Source: Flavobacterium omnivorum | GTDB taxonomy: Bacteria; Bacteroidota; Bacteroidia; Flavobacteriales; Flavobacteriaceae | Direction of reading: 5' to 3' | Length of the DNA stretch: 64,000 nucleotides | Assembly: GCF_900099915.1 (NCBI RefSeq) | Contig: NZ_FNDB01000013.1 | Location: 10,929 to 74,928 of the forward strand | Shown here: positions 34,585 through 42,630 of the stretch, one piece after another | Position numbering within the stretch: the first letter of the stretch is position 1 | How the letters are laid out: the number at the start of each line of letters is the position of its first letter | The notes under the pieces: generated by a model | Told to the model about the DNA's origin: nothing | The model's database searches: none | The model's input: the letters and a program-made list of their open reading frames with translations, nothing else | Translations under genes and position numbers: made by a program

Positions 34585-35035
34585 ACCGCAGATTCGCAGA
34601 TTATTAATCGATTTATTATTTTTTTATGTCAGAAGAATATTCAAATAAAGATGAAACATACAAAATAATTGGAATTCTATTTGAGATACATAAAAATTTA
34701 GGAAAAGGTTTTTCAGAAATCGTTTATAAAGATGCGCTGGAATATGAATTTAAGATTAATTCTATTCCGTTTGAGCGTGAAAAAGAATTTCAAGTTCAGT
34801 ATAAAAACACCACTTTAAAACATAAATTTTATGCTGATTTTGTAGTTTACAACAGCATAATACTTGAGGTAAAAACAGTTGAATGCTTCAATTCTAGTCA
34901 TTATAATCAATGTCTCAATTATTTAAAGGTATCAGGAAATGAATTGGCATTACTAGCAAACTTCAACGCAATATCCTTAGAATATAAACGGATAGTAAGT
35001 TCAAAAAAATAAAAATAAATCTGCGAATCTGCGGT
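34585..35035 (+). mobile_element. Inverted-repeat-bounded cassette carrying a GxxExxY gene
   Basis: Perfect 18-bp inverted repeats ACCGCAGATTCGCAGATT (34585-34602) and its complement (35018-35035) flank one small gene. Each arm is itself two copies of an 8-bp unit, CGCAGATT. The left arm begins 20 bp after the tsaC stop, the right arm ends 4 bp before the cca start, so the unit looks inserted between two core genes. No transposase is encoded. Mobility is inferred, not shown. Confidence 0.55.
34626..35012 (+). CDS. GxxExxY family protein
   Basis: A 128-residue member of the GxxExxY family, named from the motif here reading GKGFSEIVYKDAL (about 27-39). Later residues FYADFVVYNSIILEVKTVE (about 58-76) carry D-x(n)-E-x-K, the catalytic pattern of PD-(D/E)XK nucleases, to which the family has been linked. 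Biological role unknown. The coding sequence starts 23 bp inside the left inverted repeat and ends 6 bp before the right one. Confidence 0.9.
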   Translation: MSEEYSNKDETYKIIGILFEIHKNLGKGFSEIVYKDALEYEFKINSIPFEREKEFQVQYKNTTLKHKFYADFVVYNSIILEVKTVECFNSSHYNQCLNYLKVSGNELALLANFNAISLEYKRIVSSKK

Positions 35036-35039
35036 AAAA

Positions 35040-36455
35040 ATGAATTACAAAACAGCCTTACATAATAAAATTTTCGAAGTCATCTCTCAAGCATCTCAAG
35101 AACTTAACGTTAATAGTTATGTGATTGGTGGTTTCGTAAGAGATTTACTTTTGAACAGAGACTTTAAAAAAGACATCGATATTGTTGCCGTGGGCAGCGG
35201 AATCGAATTAGCTTTAAAAGTATCTCAACTACTTCCTAACAAACCAAAAGTTCAGGTTTTCAAAACTTACGGAACAGCGATGTTACGCTTTGAAGACACC
35301 GAAATTGAGTTTGTAGGTGCCCGAAAAGAATCGTACCATTTTGAAAGTCGGAATCCAGTTGTAGAAAACGGAACGCTGGAAGACGACCAAAACCGACGCG
35401 ATTTTTCGATAAATGCTTTGGCACTATCTTTAAACAAAGAAAATTTTGGAGAACTATCCGATCCATTTAATGGACTCGAAGATTTAAAAAACAAAATAAT
35501 CAGAACACCTTTGGATCCAGATATTACTTTTTCTGATGATCCGTTGCGTATGTTGCGAGGCATTCGTTTTGCGAACCAATTGGGTTTTGATATTGAAGGA
35601 AATTCATTGGACTCCATCACAAAAAACGCGGAACGCATCAAAATCATTTCCGGAGAGCGCATTGTTGATGAATTGAATAAAATCCTTTCCACAGATAAAC
35701 CTTCCATAGGATTTTTGCTTTTGTTCAAAACAGGACTTTTAGATATTATCCTTCCAGAATTGACTGCGCTGAATCAAGTGGAGGAAATCGAAGGCCATAC
35801 CCATAAAAATAATTTCTATCACACGCTGGAAGTCGTTGATAATATTTGCCCAAATACGGATGATGTGTGGTTGCGATGGTCGGCCTTATTGCACGATATT
35901 GGAAAAGCGCCAACCAAACGCTTTAATAAAAGGCAAGGCTGGACTTTTCACGGACATGAGTTTCTGGGTGGTAAGATGGCAAAAAAGATATTTGAACGTT
36001 TGCACATGCCATTGAATCATAAAATGAAATTTGTGCAAAAAATGGTGATGATGAGTTCACGTCCAATTGTTTTATCACAAGATACGGTTACGGATTCTGC
36101 CGTTCGCCGCTTGGTTTTTGATGCAGGTGAAGATGTCGAAAATTTAATGACGTTGTGCGAAGCAGATATTACGACCAAAAATCCAAATAAGTTCAAGAAA
36201 TACCATAATAATTTCGAAATCGTCCGTAAGAAAATTGTAGAAGTAGAAGAACGTGATCAAGTACGTAATTTTCAACCACCGATATCTGGTGAGGAAATTA
36301 TGGAACATTTTAACATTAAACCATCAAGAGAAATTGGTATCATCAAAGAAGCAATTAAAGAAGCAATCCTTGAGGGTGAAATCCCAAATGAATACGAAGC
36401 TGCCTATATTTTTATGCTAAAAAAAGCATCTAAACTAGGTTTAGTCAAAGTTTAA
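35040..36455 (+). CDS. cca: CCA-adding tRNA nucleotidyltransferase with HD domain
   Basis: Enzyme of 471 residues that repairs or adds the 3' CCA of tRNAs. The nucleotidyltransferase domain has [24 protein letters not shown] (about 26-49, GG and DxD motifs), then [13 protein letters not shown] (about 119-131) and [18 protein letters not shown] (about 164-181). An HD domain begins near 240 with [14 protein letters not shown] (about 279-292). The start codon lies 5 bp after the right arm of the GxxExxY cassette, so the arm is now in its 5' leader. Confidence 0.94.
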   Translation: MNYKTALHNKIFEVISQASQELNVNSYVIGGFVRDLLLNRDFKKDIDIVAVGSGIELALKVSQLLPNKPKVQVFKTYGTAMLRFEDTEIEFVGARKESYHFESRNPVVENGTLEDDQNRRDFSINALALSLNKENFGELSDPFNGLEDLKNKIIRTPLDPDITFSDDPLRMLRGIRFANQLGFDIEGNSLDSITKNAERIKIISGERIVDELNKILSTDKPSIGFLLLFKTGLLDIILPELTALNQVEEIEGHTHKNNFYHTLEVVDNICPNTDDVWLRWSALLHDIGKAPTKRFNKRQGWTFHGHEFLGGKMAKKIFERLHMPLNHKMKFVQKMVMMSSRPIVLSQDTVTDSAVRRLVFDAGEDVENLMTLCEADITTKNPNKFKKYHNNFEIVRKKIVEVEERDQVRNFQPPISGEEIMEHFNIKPSREIGIIKEAIKEAILEGEIPNEYEAAYIFMLKKASKLGLVKV

Positions 36456-36515
36456 CTATTGTGTACTCCTTTACTCCATTGAATTGAGATAATTTTACAA
36501 AAAAATAAAACCTCT

Positions 36516-37535
36516 GTGCAAAAATACTTTCTTAAATCCGCAAAAATAGCTCTCGTTTTAGTTTATCTAGTCATCTTTGCAGGTGCCTTTGTTCGGTTGA
36601 CTGGCTCCGGAATGGGCTGCCCAGACTGGCCTAAATGTTTTGGATATTACATTCCACCAACAGACCAAAAAGAGCTTTTATTTACACCGAATAAGGAGTA
36701 TAATAAAGGACAGGTAATCATAAAAGAAGAATCATTATTAATTGCTAAGGAGGATTTTGTCGCTAAAGAAAATTTTGAAACATCCAATTGGACACCTTAT
36801 CAAAAACACGATTATGCGATTTTCAATCCCATTCACACTTGGGTTGAATACATCAACCGCCTCCTGGGGGCATTAGCGGGCATAGCTTGTATAGTTACAC
36901 TCGTACTCTCCTTTGGTTATAGAAAAAAACAAAAAAGCATTATTTACTTATCTTTTATAGTCTGTGTCTTGATGGCTTTCCAGGCATGGCTTGGTAAAAC
37001 AGTGGTAGACTCTGTACTAAGTCCTTATAAAATTACAACTCACATGATGGCAGCTTTGTTAATACTTGCCATTCAGCTCCTAGTGATTTACAGTGTAAAA
37101 ACCAACAGAAAACCTGTTACTTATAATACCAAATTTAATGCATTTTTACTAGTAGCACTAGGTCTAACTCTTGTTCAAATCATACTTGGGACAGATGTTA
37201 GAGAACAAGTGGATATTATTTCAAAAACAGGAGCTCCAGAGGTAATGTGGCTCCAAAATCCAACTGTTTTATTTTATATTCACAGATCATTTTCAATACT
37301 TGTTCTTGCACTTAACGGTTATTTATTCTACATGAATAGAAAATTAAATCTAAATGCGAGCAAACAAAATTGGGTTATGATTTTGCTTATTATCGAAATT
37401 ATTACTGGTGCAACAATGTATTATTTTGATTTTCCGTTTGGCACCCAAACCTTACATCTGGTGCTAGCAACCTTCCTTTTTGGGGTTCAATTTTATCTCG
37501 TTTTAGAGTCATCTTCACAAAGGAACAAACACTAA
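36516..37535 (+). CDS. ctaA: Haem A synthase CtaA (COX15 family)
   Basis: Membrane enzyme of 339 residues that converts haem O to haem A for cytochrome aa3-type oxidases. About eight transmembrane helices are visible. The signature VRLTGSGMGCPDWPKCFGYY (about 27-46) carries the conserved Cys pair, and histidines for haem lie in FNPIHTWVEYINRLLGALAG (about 106-125), TTHMMAAL, FYIHRSFSI and TLHLVLAT. The start is GTG at 36516. It implies that an aa3-type oxidase exists elsewhere in the genome, besides the cbb3 enzyme here. Confidence 0.94.
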   Translation: MQKYFLKSAKIALVLVYLVIFAGAFVRLTGSGMGCPDWPKCFGYYIPPTDQKELLFTPNKEYNKGQVIIKEESLLIAKEDFVAKENFETSNWTPYQKHDYAIFNPIHTWVEYINRLLGALAGIACIVTLVLSFGYRKKQKSIIYLSFIVCVLMAFQAWLGKTVVDSVLSPYKITTHMMAALLILAIQLLVIYSVKTNRKPVTYNTKFNAFLLVALGLTLVQIILGTDVREQVDIISKTGAPEVMWLQNPTVLFYIHRSFSILVLALNGYLFYMNRKLNLNASKQNWVMILLIIEIITGATMYYFDFPFGTQTLHLVLATFLFGVQFYLVLESSSQRNKH

Positions 37536-37589
37536 AACATCCGCTTTTGACTATATTGTCACATCTATTTTTGCTTATTAATTATTAAA

Positions 37590-38363
37590 ATGTCTAAACT
37601 TGCTCCTCAAGATAAATTTTTAGATTTATCAGATTATGGAAGAACATTCGGGAAATTTCTGGCCAATCAATTAAAAAGTACCCGCTTTACTCCCATTCAT
37701 GTCACCTTGCTTTTTGGTGTTTCAGGTTTGATAGCTATTTACTTTATTATCGATGAATCATTCTACTTGGCTAGTCTTTTCATACTATTAAAATCAGGAA
37801 TCGATGCTGCGGATGGAGAACTCGCAAGATTAAAAAATACGCCTTCTTATACCGGAAGATATTTAGACAGTGTATTTGATATCATACTTAATTTTCTTTT
37901 TTTGATGACCATTTGTTACGTTGCAAAGGCGAATATCTGGCTTACTATTTTAGCCTTTATTGGCATACAATTGCAAGGAACTTTATACAATTATTACTAT
38001 GTGATTTTAAGAAACAAATCAGTGGGTGGAGATACAACTAGTAAAATTTTCGAATATAAATCTCCTCGAGCTTTACCTGGAGAAACTCAAAAATCTGTTG
38101 ATATTTTATTCTTTGTTTACACAATCGTTTACGGTGTGTTTGACAAAATAATTCACACATTAGACAAAGAAGCTTACAAAGTAAATACCTTTCCCAACTG
38201 GTTTATGACTACAGTCAGTATTTATGGATTGGGCTTTCAATTACTGATTATAGCCGTCATGCTGTCTCTCCATTTAATAGAATACATCATCCCGTTTTTT
38301 ATAATCTATACCGCTTTAATTTTTGGAATAATTAGCATTAGGAAAGCCTGTTTTAAGGTGTAA
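37590..38363 (+). CDS. CDP-alcohol phosphatidyltransferase family protein
   Basis: Membrane enzyme of 257 residues. The family motif D-x2-D-G-x2-A-R-x8-G-x3-D-x3-D is complete: DAADGELARLKNTPS, then TGRYLDSVFD (about 71-97). About six transmembrane helices surround it. Such enzymes transfer a phosphoalcohol from a CDP-alcohol to an acceptor, making phospholipids or related molecules; the acceptor is unknown. It follows ctaA by 54 bp. The 238-bp gap downstream holds no recognisable gene. Confidence 0.9.
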   Translation: MSKLAPQDKFLDLSDYGRTFGKFLANQLKSTRFTPIHVTLLFGVSGLIAIYFIIDESFYLASLFILLKSGIDAADGELARLKNTPSYTGRYLDSVFDIILNFLFLMTICYVAKANIWLTILAFIGIQLQGTLYNYYYVILRNKSVGGDTTSKIFEYKSPRALPGETQKSVDILFFVYTIVYGVFDKIIHTLDKEAYKVNTFPNWFMTTVSIYGLGFQLLIIAVMLSLHLIEYIIPFFIIYTALIFGIISIRKACFKV

Positions 38364-38601
38364 AATCACTATAGAGATAATCTATAACAATTACCTAAAA
38401 CACATGTTACCATATTCTTATAACAAATCACTTTAATATTTACTGTCATACTGGATATAGCAGATCTAAGTAGTTCCAATTAGAGTAAGAAAACGTATTT
38501 CATCGGAATTATGAAATAATTTTATAGAATCATATAACATTTTAAGCGTTTAAATTAGCGAAATTTGTCAAGAACAAATAGTAATTTAAAACTTAGATAT
38601 T

Positions 38602-38784
38602 ATGCCAAATTCAAAAGAGATTGAAGGAAACTGGAATGAGTTGAAAGGGAAATTGAAACAAAAATTTGCCGATTTGACGGATGATGATTTACTATACGAA
38701 GAAGGAAAAGAAGATGAAATGTGGGGTAAATTACAACAAAAATTAGGCAAGACAGAAAAAGAAATTAAATCATTATTTGATTAA
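38602..38784 (+). CDS. CsbD family stress protein
   Basis: A 60-residue, very hydrophilic protein. [20 protein letters not shown] (about 6-25) is the CsbD signature (G-x-W-x-x-x-K-G-K-x-K), followed by [20 protein letters not shown]. CsbD-like proteins are general-stress proteins of unknown mechanism, induced in many bacteria. It is transcribed alone and followed by an unusual long-loop terminator. Confidence 0.93.
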   Translation: MPNSKEIEGNWNELKGKLKQKFADLTDDDLLYEEGKEDEMWGKLQQKLGKTEKEIKSLFD

Positions 38785-38806
38785 TTTCGAAGCGTAAACT
38801 TACTTG

Positions 38807-38879
38807 AACTGTTTCAAATGCAGGAGTCAAAATCAATCATTTTTAGATTTTTTCTGTATACATTTGAAACAGTTTTTTT
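38807..38879. terminator. Long-loop terminator after csbD
   Basis: A perfect 14-bp stem, AACTGTTTCAAATG (38807-38820) with its complement (38861-38874), closes a 40-base loop and is followed by a T-run. It sits between convergent genes and may act in both directions. Confidence 0.7.
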
Positions 38880-38888
38880 ATAAAAAAC

Positions 38889-39656
38889 TCAACCAATCCA
38901 ATTTTTAAAATCAGAAACTTTCTCCCTGCTTACCACTACTTCCTCCTCCTTAAAAGAAGGCAAAATAACTTTCAAACGAGAGTTGCTATACAACACGATT
39001 TCCTTAATTGCTTTCAATGGAATTATAAATTTCCGACTGATTCGGAAGAAATCTGCTGGATCTAATTCCTGCTCTAAAAGTTCCAAAGTACATTCGATTA
39101 AATAATTCCTATTGTCGAAAGTATGTAAATAGGTTCCTTTATTTTCACTGAAAAAACATTCTATTTCATCGATAGAAATTACTTTCAAATGTTGTCCTAT
39201 TTTTACCGTAAAACGTTTTTTATAGTTTTTCTCAAATGGATTGGTTAGCATCTTTTTGATTTGCTCAAAATCAATTTCCAAGCTTTTTTGTTGTGATGCC
39301 TGTTTTGGCAAAAGAGATTTGAATTTGGCGACAGCAATTTCGAGATCATCTTCATCAATGGGTTTCAAAAGATAATCGATGCTATTCAATTTGAAAGCTC
39401 GAAGCGCATATTCATCATAAGCGGTCGTGAAAATTACGGCGCTCTTAATCTCAACTTTTTCGAAAATTTCAAAGGACAACCCATCTGATAATTGAATATC
39501 TAAAAAGATTAAATCTGGATGTTCATTTATAGAAAACCAATAAAGTGCTTCTTCCACGGAATGCAGCATCACTCCTACTTCAATATCTAGTTTTTCCAGT
39601 TTTCTTTGCAGTAATCTGGCAGCTGGTTTTTCGTCTTCTATAATTATTGTGGTCAT
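38889..39656 (-). CDS. LytTR-type response regulator
   Basis: Two-component response regulator of 255 residues. The receiver domain (1-118) has acidic residues Glu7, Asp8 and the phosphorylated Asp53 (IFLDIQLSDG) with Lys97 in LLKPID. The C-terminal LytTR DNA-binding domain (about 150-252) includes KIGQHLKVISIDEIECFFSE and FFRISRKFIIPLKAI. It lies downstream of the LytS-type kinase (40378-41712) with two 2TM genes between them and is its likely partner. Targets unknown. Confidence 0.93.
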   Translation of the reverse strand: MTTIIIEDEKPAARLLQRKLEKLDIEVGVMLHSVEEALYWFSINEHPDLIFLDIQLSDGLSFEIFEKVEIKSAVIFTTAYDEYALRAFKLNSIDYLLKPIDEDDLEIAVAKFKSLLPKQASQQKSLEIDFEQIKKMLTNPFEKNYKKRFTVKIGQHLKVISIDEIECFFSENKGTYLHTFDNRNYLIECTLELLEQELDPADFFRISRKFIIPLKAIKEIVLYSNSRLKVILPSFKEEEVVVSREKVSDFKNWIG

Positions 39657-39741
39657 TTAATATCGAATGATTTGTTTGTTGAATTGTTTATGTGATTATT
39701 TGCTTAACTGAAAACTGAGACTGAATCCTAAATACTCATTT

Positions 39742-40056
39742 TTACTCCCATTTTTCACTTTTTTCTTTCTCCATCAACTCCTTGATTTTTTTTTCTTCCC
39801 AATTTCTCCCAAAAATCCAATTGGGCAAAAAAGTAGAAAAAGCGTGAGATGTTAATCCAATTCCCCAGAAGAAAGCCGTAAAAAAATTCTCCATTTTAAA
39901 GTAGCTTTCGCCAATATCTAAATCTCTAATATTAATGAATACAATCATCATATTAACTACTAAATAAACAATCAAATGTATATAGAATCCTTTTATTTTT
40001 TTTACACGTGAGATAGCTTCAATATACTGTAACTCTGTAACTGCATCTGTTTTCAT
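39742..40056 (-). CDS. 2TM domain protein
   Basis: A 104-residue membrane protein of the 2TM-domain family. It begins with an amphipathic segment (AISRVKKIKGFYIHLIVYLV), has two transmembrane helices (about 28-45 and 66-82; FWGIGLTSHAFSTF), and ends with NWEEKKIKELMEKEKSEKWE. The same domain occurs in the next gene upstream and at the end of the LytS kinase. Function unknown; it may adjust the kinase or membrane. Confidence 0.87.
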   Translation of the reverse strand: MKTDAVTELQYIEAISRVKKIKGFYIHLIVYLVVNMMIVFINIRDLDIGESYFKMENFFTAFFWGIGLTSHAFSTFLPNWIFGRNWEEKKIKELMEKEKSEKWE

Positions 40057-40060
40057 GATA

Positions 40061-40345
40061 TTAGCGGTTTTGATTTTTATCTTTCTCTATCAACTCATTA
40101 ATCTTTTTTTCTTCCCAATTAGTCCCTAAAAACGGCATGTAATTAAAGACTTTCATACCATGAAAAACCAATCCAATTCCCCACCAAAATAGCGGCCAAA
40201 GAAACCATAAGTATTGCGGTGATGTGGTCAAATTAATGATTGCCAAAGAAATAATCACAATACTATAAACCGTTAAATGTCTGTAAAAATCTTTTATTCT
40301 TCCTACCTGCTTTTTGGCTTGAAAATATTTTTCTGAGTTGTCCAT
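40061..40345 (-). CDS. 2TM domain protein
   Basis: A 94-residue paralogue of the neighbouring 2TM protein: KKQVGRIKDFYRHLTVYSIV, two helices with WPLFWWGIGLVFHGMKVF and the end motif NWEEKKINELIEKD. The ATG at 40345 is chosen because conserved sequence begins right after it; an in-frame start at 40387 would overlap the kinase gene by 10 bp. It lies 4 bp from the next 2TM gene, in one transcript with the kinase and regulator. Confidence 0.85.
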   Translation of the reverse strand: MDNSEKYFQAKKQVGRIKDFYRHLTVYSIVIISLAIINLTTSPQYLWFLWPLFWWGIGLVFHGMKVFNYMPFLGTNWEEKKINELIEKDKNQNR

Positions 40346-40377
40346 ATTAGTTTTTATTTTTTTAAATTTTGGGAATC

Positions 40378-41712
40378 TCAATTCCATTTATTATTCTGGT
40401 TATCTTTATTCAAAATCTCATTAATCTTTCGCTCTTCCCATGATTTTCCATACCCAAAAACTTCCAAACCATGGAAGGTAACTCCCATTCCCCAACCCAA
40501 TAACGGAAACCAAAACCATTGAAAATTAGAACTAAAACTTAGATTAATAAAGATCAAAAACGAGATTACTAAACAATATGACATTAAATTTCCGCAGAAT
40601 CCTTTCAGTTTTTTTACGTGTTCTGCTGCTCTCAAGTACGCTCCCGTTTCATCGTAACTATATTGTGTTTCCATAACTGAAATTTGTTTTGTTAAAATAG
40701 GTATTTTCACCGTAAATGTTTGTTCGTTTTGGGCAATCAGCACATTCCTGTTGGTTATAATCCCATATCGATTAACGATATTTTGTAACCCAACTCCTTG
40801 ACGTTCTTGTAAAACTTCTTTCTTTTGATAATCGTTTTGAACTGCCAGGTAATCGCCTTCGACATAAATCCGAATATGCAAAGGTCTTTGTTCACTGACT
40901 ACGTTATGCTTCACCGTATTCTCTAGTAAAAGCTGTAAAGAAAGTGGTACGACTTTGGCTTCAGCCGAAATTACAGTTGTTGGCAATTCATAAAATAAGC
41001 TGTTCTCAAAACGCATTTTTAATAAATTCATGTACGTTTTGGCGAAAGCCAGTTCTTCATCGACAGAAATTAGTTCTTTATCTTTTTGTTCCAAAACGTA
41101 CCGGTAAATCTTAGATAACGAGGTTGTAAATCGCTGTGCATTTTCCGGATTTTCTTCAATCAAAGAACTCAGAACATTCAAACTGTTGAAAAGAAAATGA
41201 GGATCAATTTGGTTTTTTAAACTCTCAAACTTAGCATTTGCAGTTCCTGCGATGATTTTCTGTTCCTTAACTTTATTTTCATTGTATGCTTTGTAGAAAT
41301 AGATGGCATGTATTGTTAGAGTAACAAAAAAAGTTATAATACTTGGTACTACATAGTTTTCCGGTTTTTCATTTTTCAGAAACTCTTGCAAACTTTGGTT
41401 ATTATACACTACCTCTTCAAACAAGTGCAATAAAAAAATTACGATTAAAGACAAGACAACCGAACCCGCGAAACCAACCAACAATCTCTTTTTAGAAAAA
41501 CGATCAACAAAGAGAGCATCCAATTTCATAAAAAACAGTGCATTTGTTCCATACAACGTAAGCGTATACAAGGCCGTAAACAAAAAATGAGTTAGTAAAC
41601 GCTGGTTGAATCCTACTGTTCCGCCCATAACTACCGTAAATAGTTGCATTAAGACAAAAATAACTACGGTTAGTTTGAATGCTTTTTGTAATTGTTGAAG
41701 AAATAAGTTCAT
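40378..41712 (-). CDS. LytS-type sensor histidine kinase with fused C-terminal 2TM domain
   Basis: Membrane histidine kinase of 444 residues. Four transmembrane helices occupy about 12-30, 42-62, 77-97 and 122-142. The His_kinase domain has the phosphorylated His172 in QIDPHFLFNSLNV, then the ATPase part with LQLLLENTVKHN (about 257-268) and the short glycine box QGVGLQNIVNRYG. Unusually, after about residue 350 the protein continues into a full 2TM domain (AEHVKKLKGFCGNLMSYCLV, WGMGVTFHGLEVFGYG, SWEERKINEIL). Two free 2TM proteins and the LytTR regulator follow on the same strand. Confidence 0.93.
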   Translation of the reverse strand: MNLFLQQLQKAFKLTVVIFVLMQLFTVVMGGTVGFNQRLLTHFLFTALYTLTLYGTNALFFMKLDALFVDRFSKKRLLVGFAGSVVLSLIVIFLLHLFEEVVYNNQSLQEFLKNEKPENYVVPSIITFFVTLTIHAIYFYKAYNENKVKEQKIIAGTANAKFESLKNQIDPHFLFNSLNVLSSLIEENPENAQRFTTSLSKIYRYVLEQKDKELISVDEELAFAKTYMNLLKMRFENSLFYELPTTVISAEAKVVPLSLQLLLENTVKHNVVSEQRPLHIRIYVEGDYLAVQNDYQKKEVLQERQGVGLQNIVNRYGIITNRNVLIAQNEQTFTVKIPILTKQISVMETQYSYDETGAYLRAAEHVKKLKGFCGNLMSYCLVISFLIFINLSFSSNFQWFWFPLLGWGMGVTFHGLEVFGYGKSWEERKINEILNKDNQNNKWN

Positions 41713-41765
41713 TTTATAAGTTCTTTAGGATCATGCTAGTAGCAGCAGCGTCAATCGTTTTTATG

Positions 41766-42386
41766 TTATTTACAATTTTTTTGAGCATTTTGAGCTCTAT
41801 CCAATCCCCACTTTGGAGAAAAAGGTGTTTCAGGTTTAAAAGTAGCAAAAAGTCCGATAGCTTTTTCAATTTGCGCACACATTGGCTTGGTATCGGTGCC
41901 CCAAAATTGCGCTCCGCCTATTTCAAATTCTGCTTTGCCAAAAACTACTCTTGGGTTTTCTGGCGCAATTGCCTGTGCTTTGCCGTACAATTCCATAACC
42001 GTTCCGGATAATTTTTGTCCGTTTGTCATTGGGTCAAAAGCAATCCAAGCAGTATGAATCATCGCTTGCATCACCAATAATTCGGCATTATTTGGATTTT
42101 TATCCATTTCTATATCCAATGATTTTTGTGCTTTCGAAAGTAATAAAGTCATTTGATCTTTATCTTTGGTTCTAAAAGCAGTTGTCGTATTTACTAATGC
42201 CACGTAATAATTAGGCAACCAACTTGTTTTTTCCGCAGCGGCAATTCTTTCAAATAAATCCGAAGCCTCGGTGTTCTTTCCTTCGCCCCATAACTGGAAC
42301 GCTTTTCCCATTCCTTGCTCAAATTGCCCTTGAGCAGATACTAAACTACAGATAAAAAATACGATTGTGGTGATAACTTTTGTCAT
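41766..42386 (-). CDS. Exported TPR-like protein, unknown
   Basis: A 206-residue protein with a clear signal peptide (MTKVITTIVFFICSLVSAQG, cleavage after AQG or nearby) and a helical remainder. Helix pairs at about 25-55, 60-90, 95-125 and 130-160 (EASDLFERIAAAEKTSWLPN; NPNNAELLVMQAM; AQAIAPENPRVVFGKAEF) resemble tetratricopeptide repeats. Its function is unknown. A -7 box TACTTTTG (42457-42450, minus) lies about 65 bp upstream. It may belong functionally with the neighbouring TonB-dependent receptor. Confidence 0.8.
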   Translation of the reverse strand: MTKVITTIVFFICSLVSAQGQFEQGMGKAFQLWGEGKNTEASDLFERIAAAEKTSWLPNYYVALVNTTTAFRTKDKDQMTLLLSKAQKSLDIEMDKNPNNAELLVMQAMIHTAWIAFDPMTNGQKLSGTVMELYGKAQAIAPENPRVVFGKAEFEIGGAQFWGTDTKPMCAQIEKAIGLFATFKPETPFSPKWGLDRAQNAQKNCK

Positions 42387-42523
42387 GATTTCTTGGTTTT
42401 AAACGGTTGTTTTTTTATGATCGAAACATTGCAATTAATTTATACTTCAAAAGTATCTCGGTTTATATTGGTTTAAAATTTAAAAATACTGAACTGTCAA
42501 TTTTGATGGATGAATTGTTATTT

Positions 42524-42629
42524 AGTCCAAAGTTATAAAGTCCAAAGTTATAAAGTCGAAAGTCATAAAGTTTAAAAAGTTTTCGTTTACAAGGACTTTA
42601 GACCTTTGACATTAAGACTTTATGACTTT
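42524..42629. repeat. Periodic inverted repeat without a gene
   Basis: The left arm (42524-42573) consists of alternating 7- and 8-base units AAAGTCC and AAAGTTAT; the right arm (42594-42629) contains the opposite orientation (CTTTAGAC, CTTTGACAT, CTTTATGA). The innermost left unit and outermost right unit form a perfect 13-bp pair (AAAGTCATAAAGT, 42559-42571 with 42617-42629). Arms of similar style bound the small genes at 34585-35035 and 49290-49740, but here only about 20 bp lie between them. Confidence 0.75.
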
Positions 42630-42630
42630 T

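Noticed and set aside
35267..35728. 153-codon minus-strand frame opposite cca
   Set aside because: Covers the strongly conserved nucleotidyltransferase domain of cca on the other strand; its composition is that of an antisense shadow.
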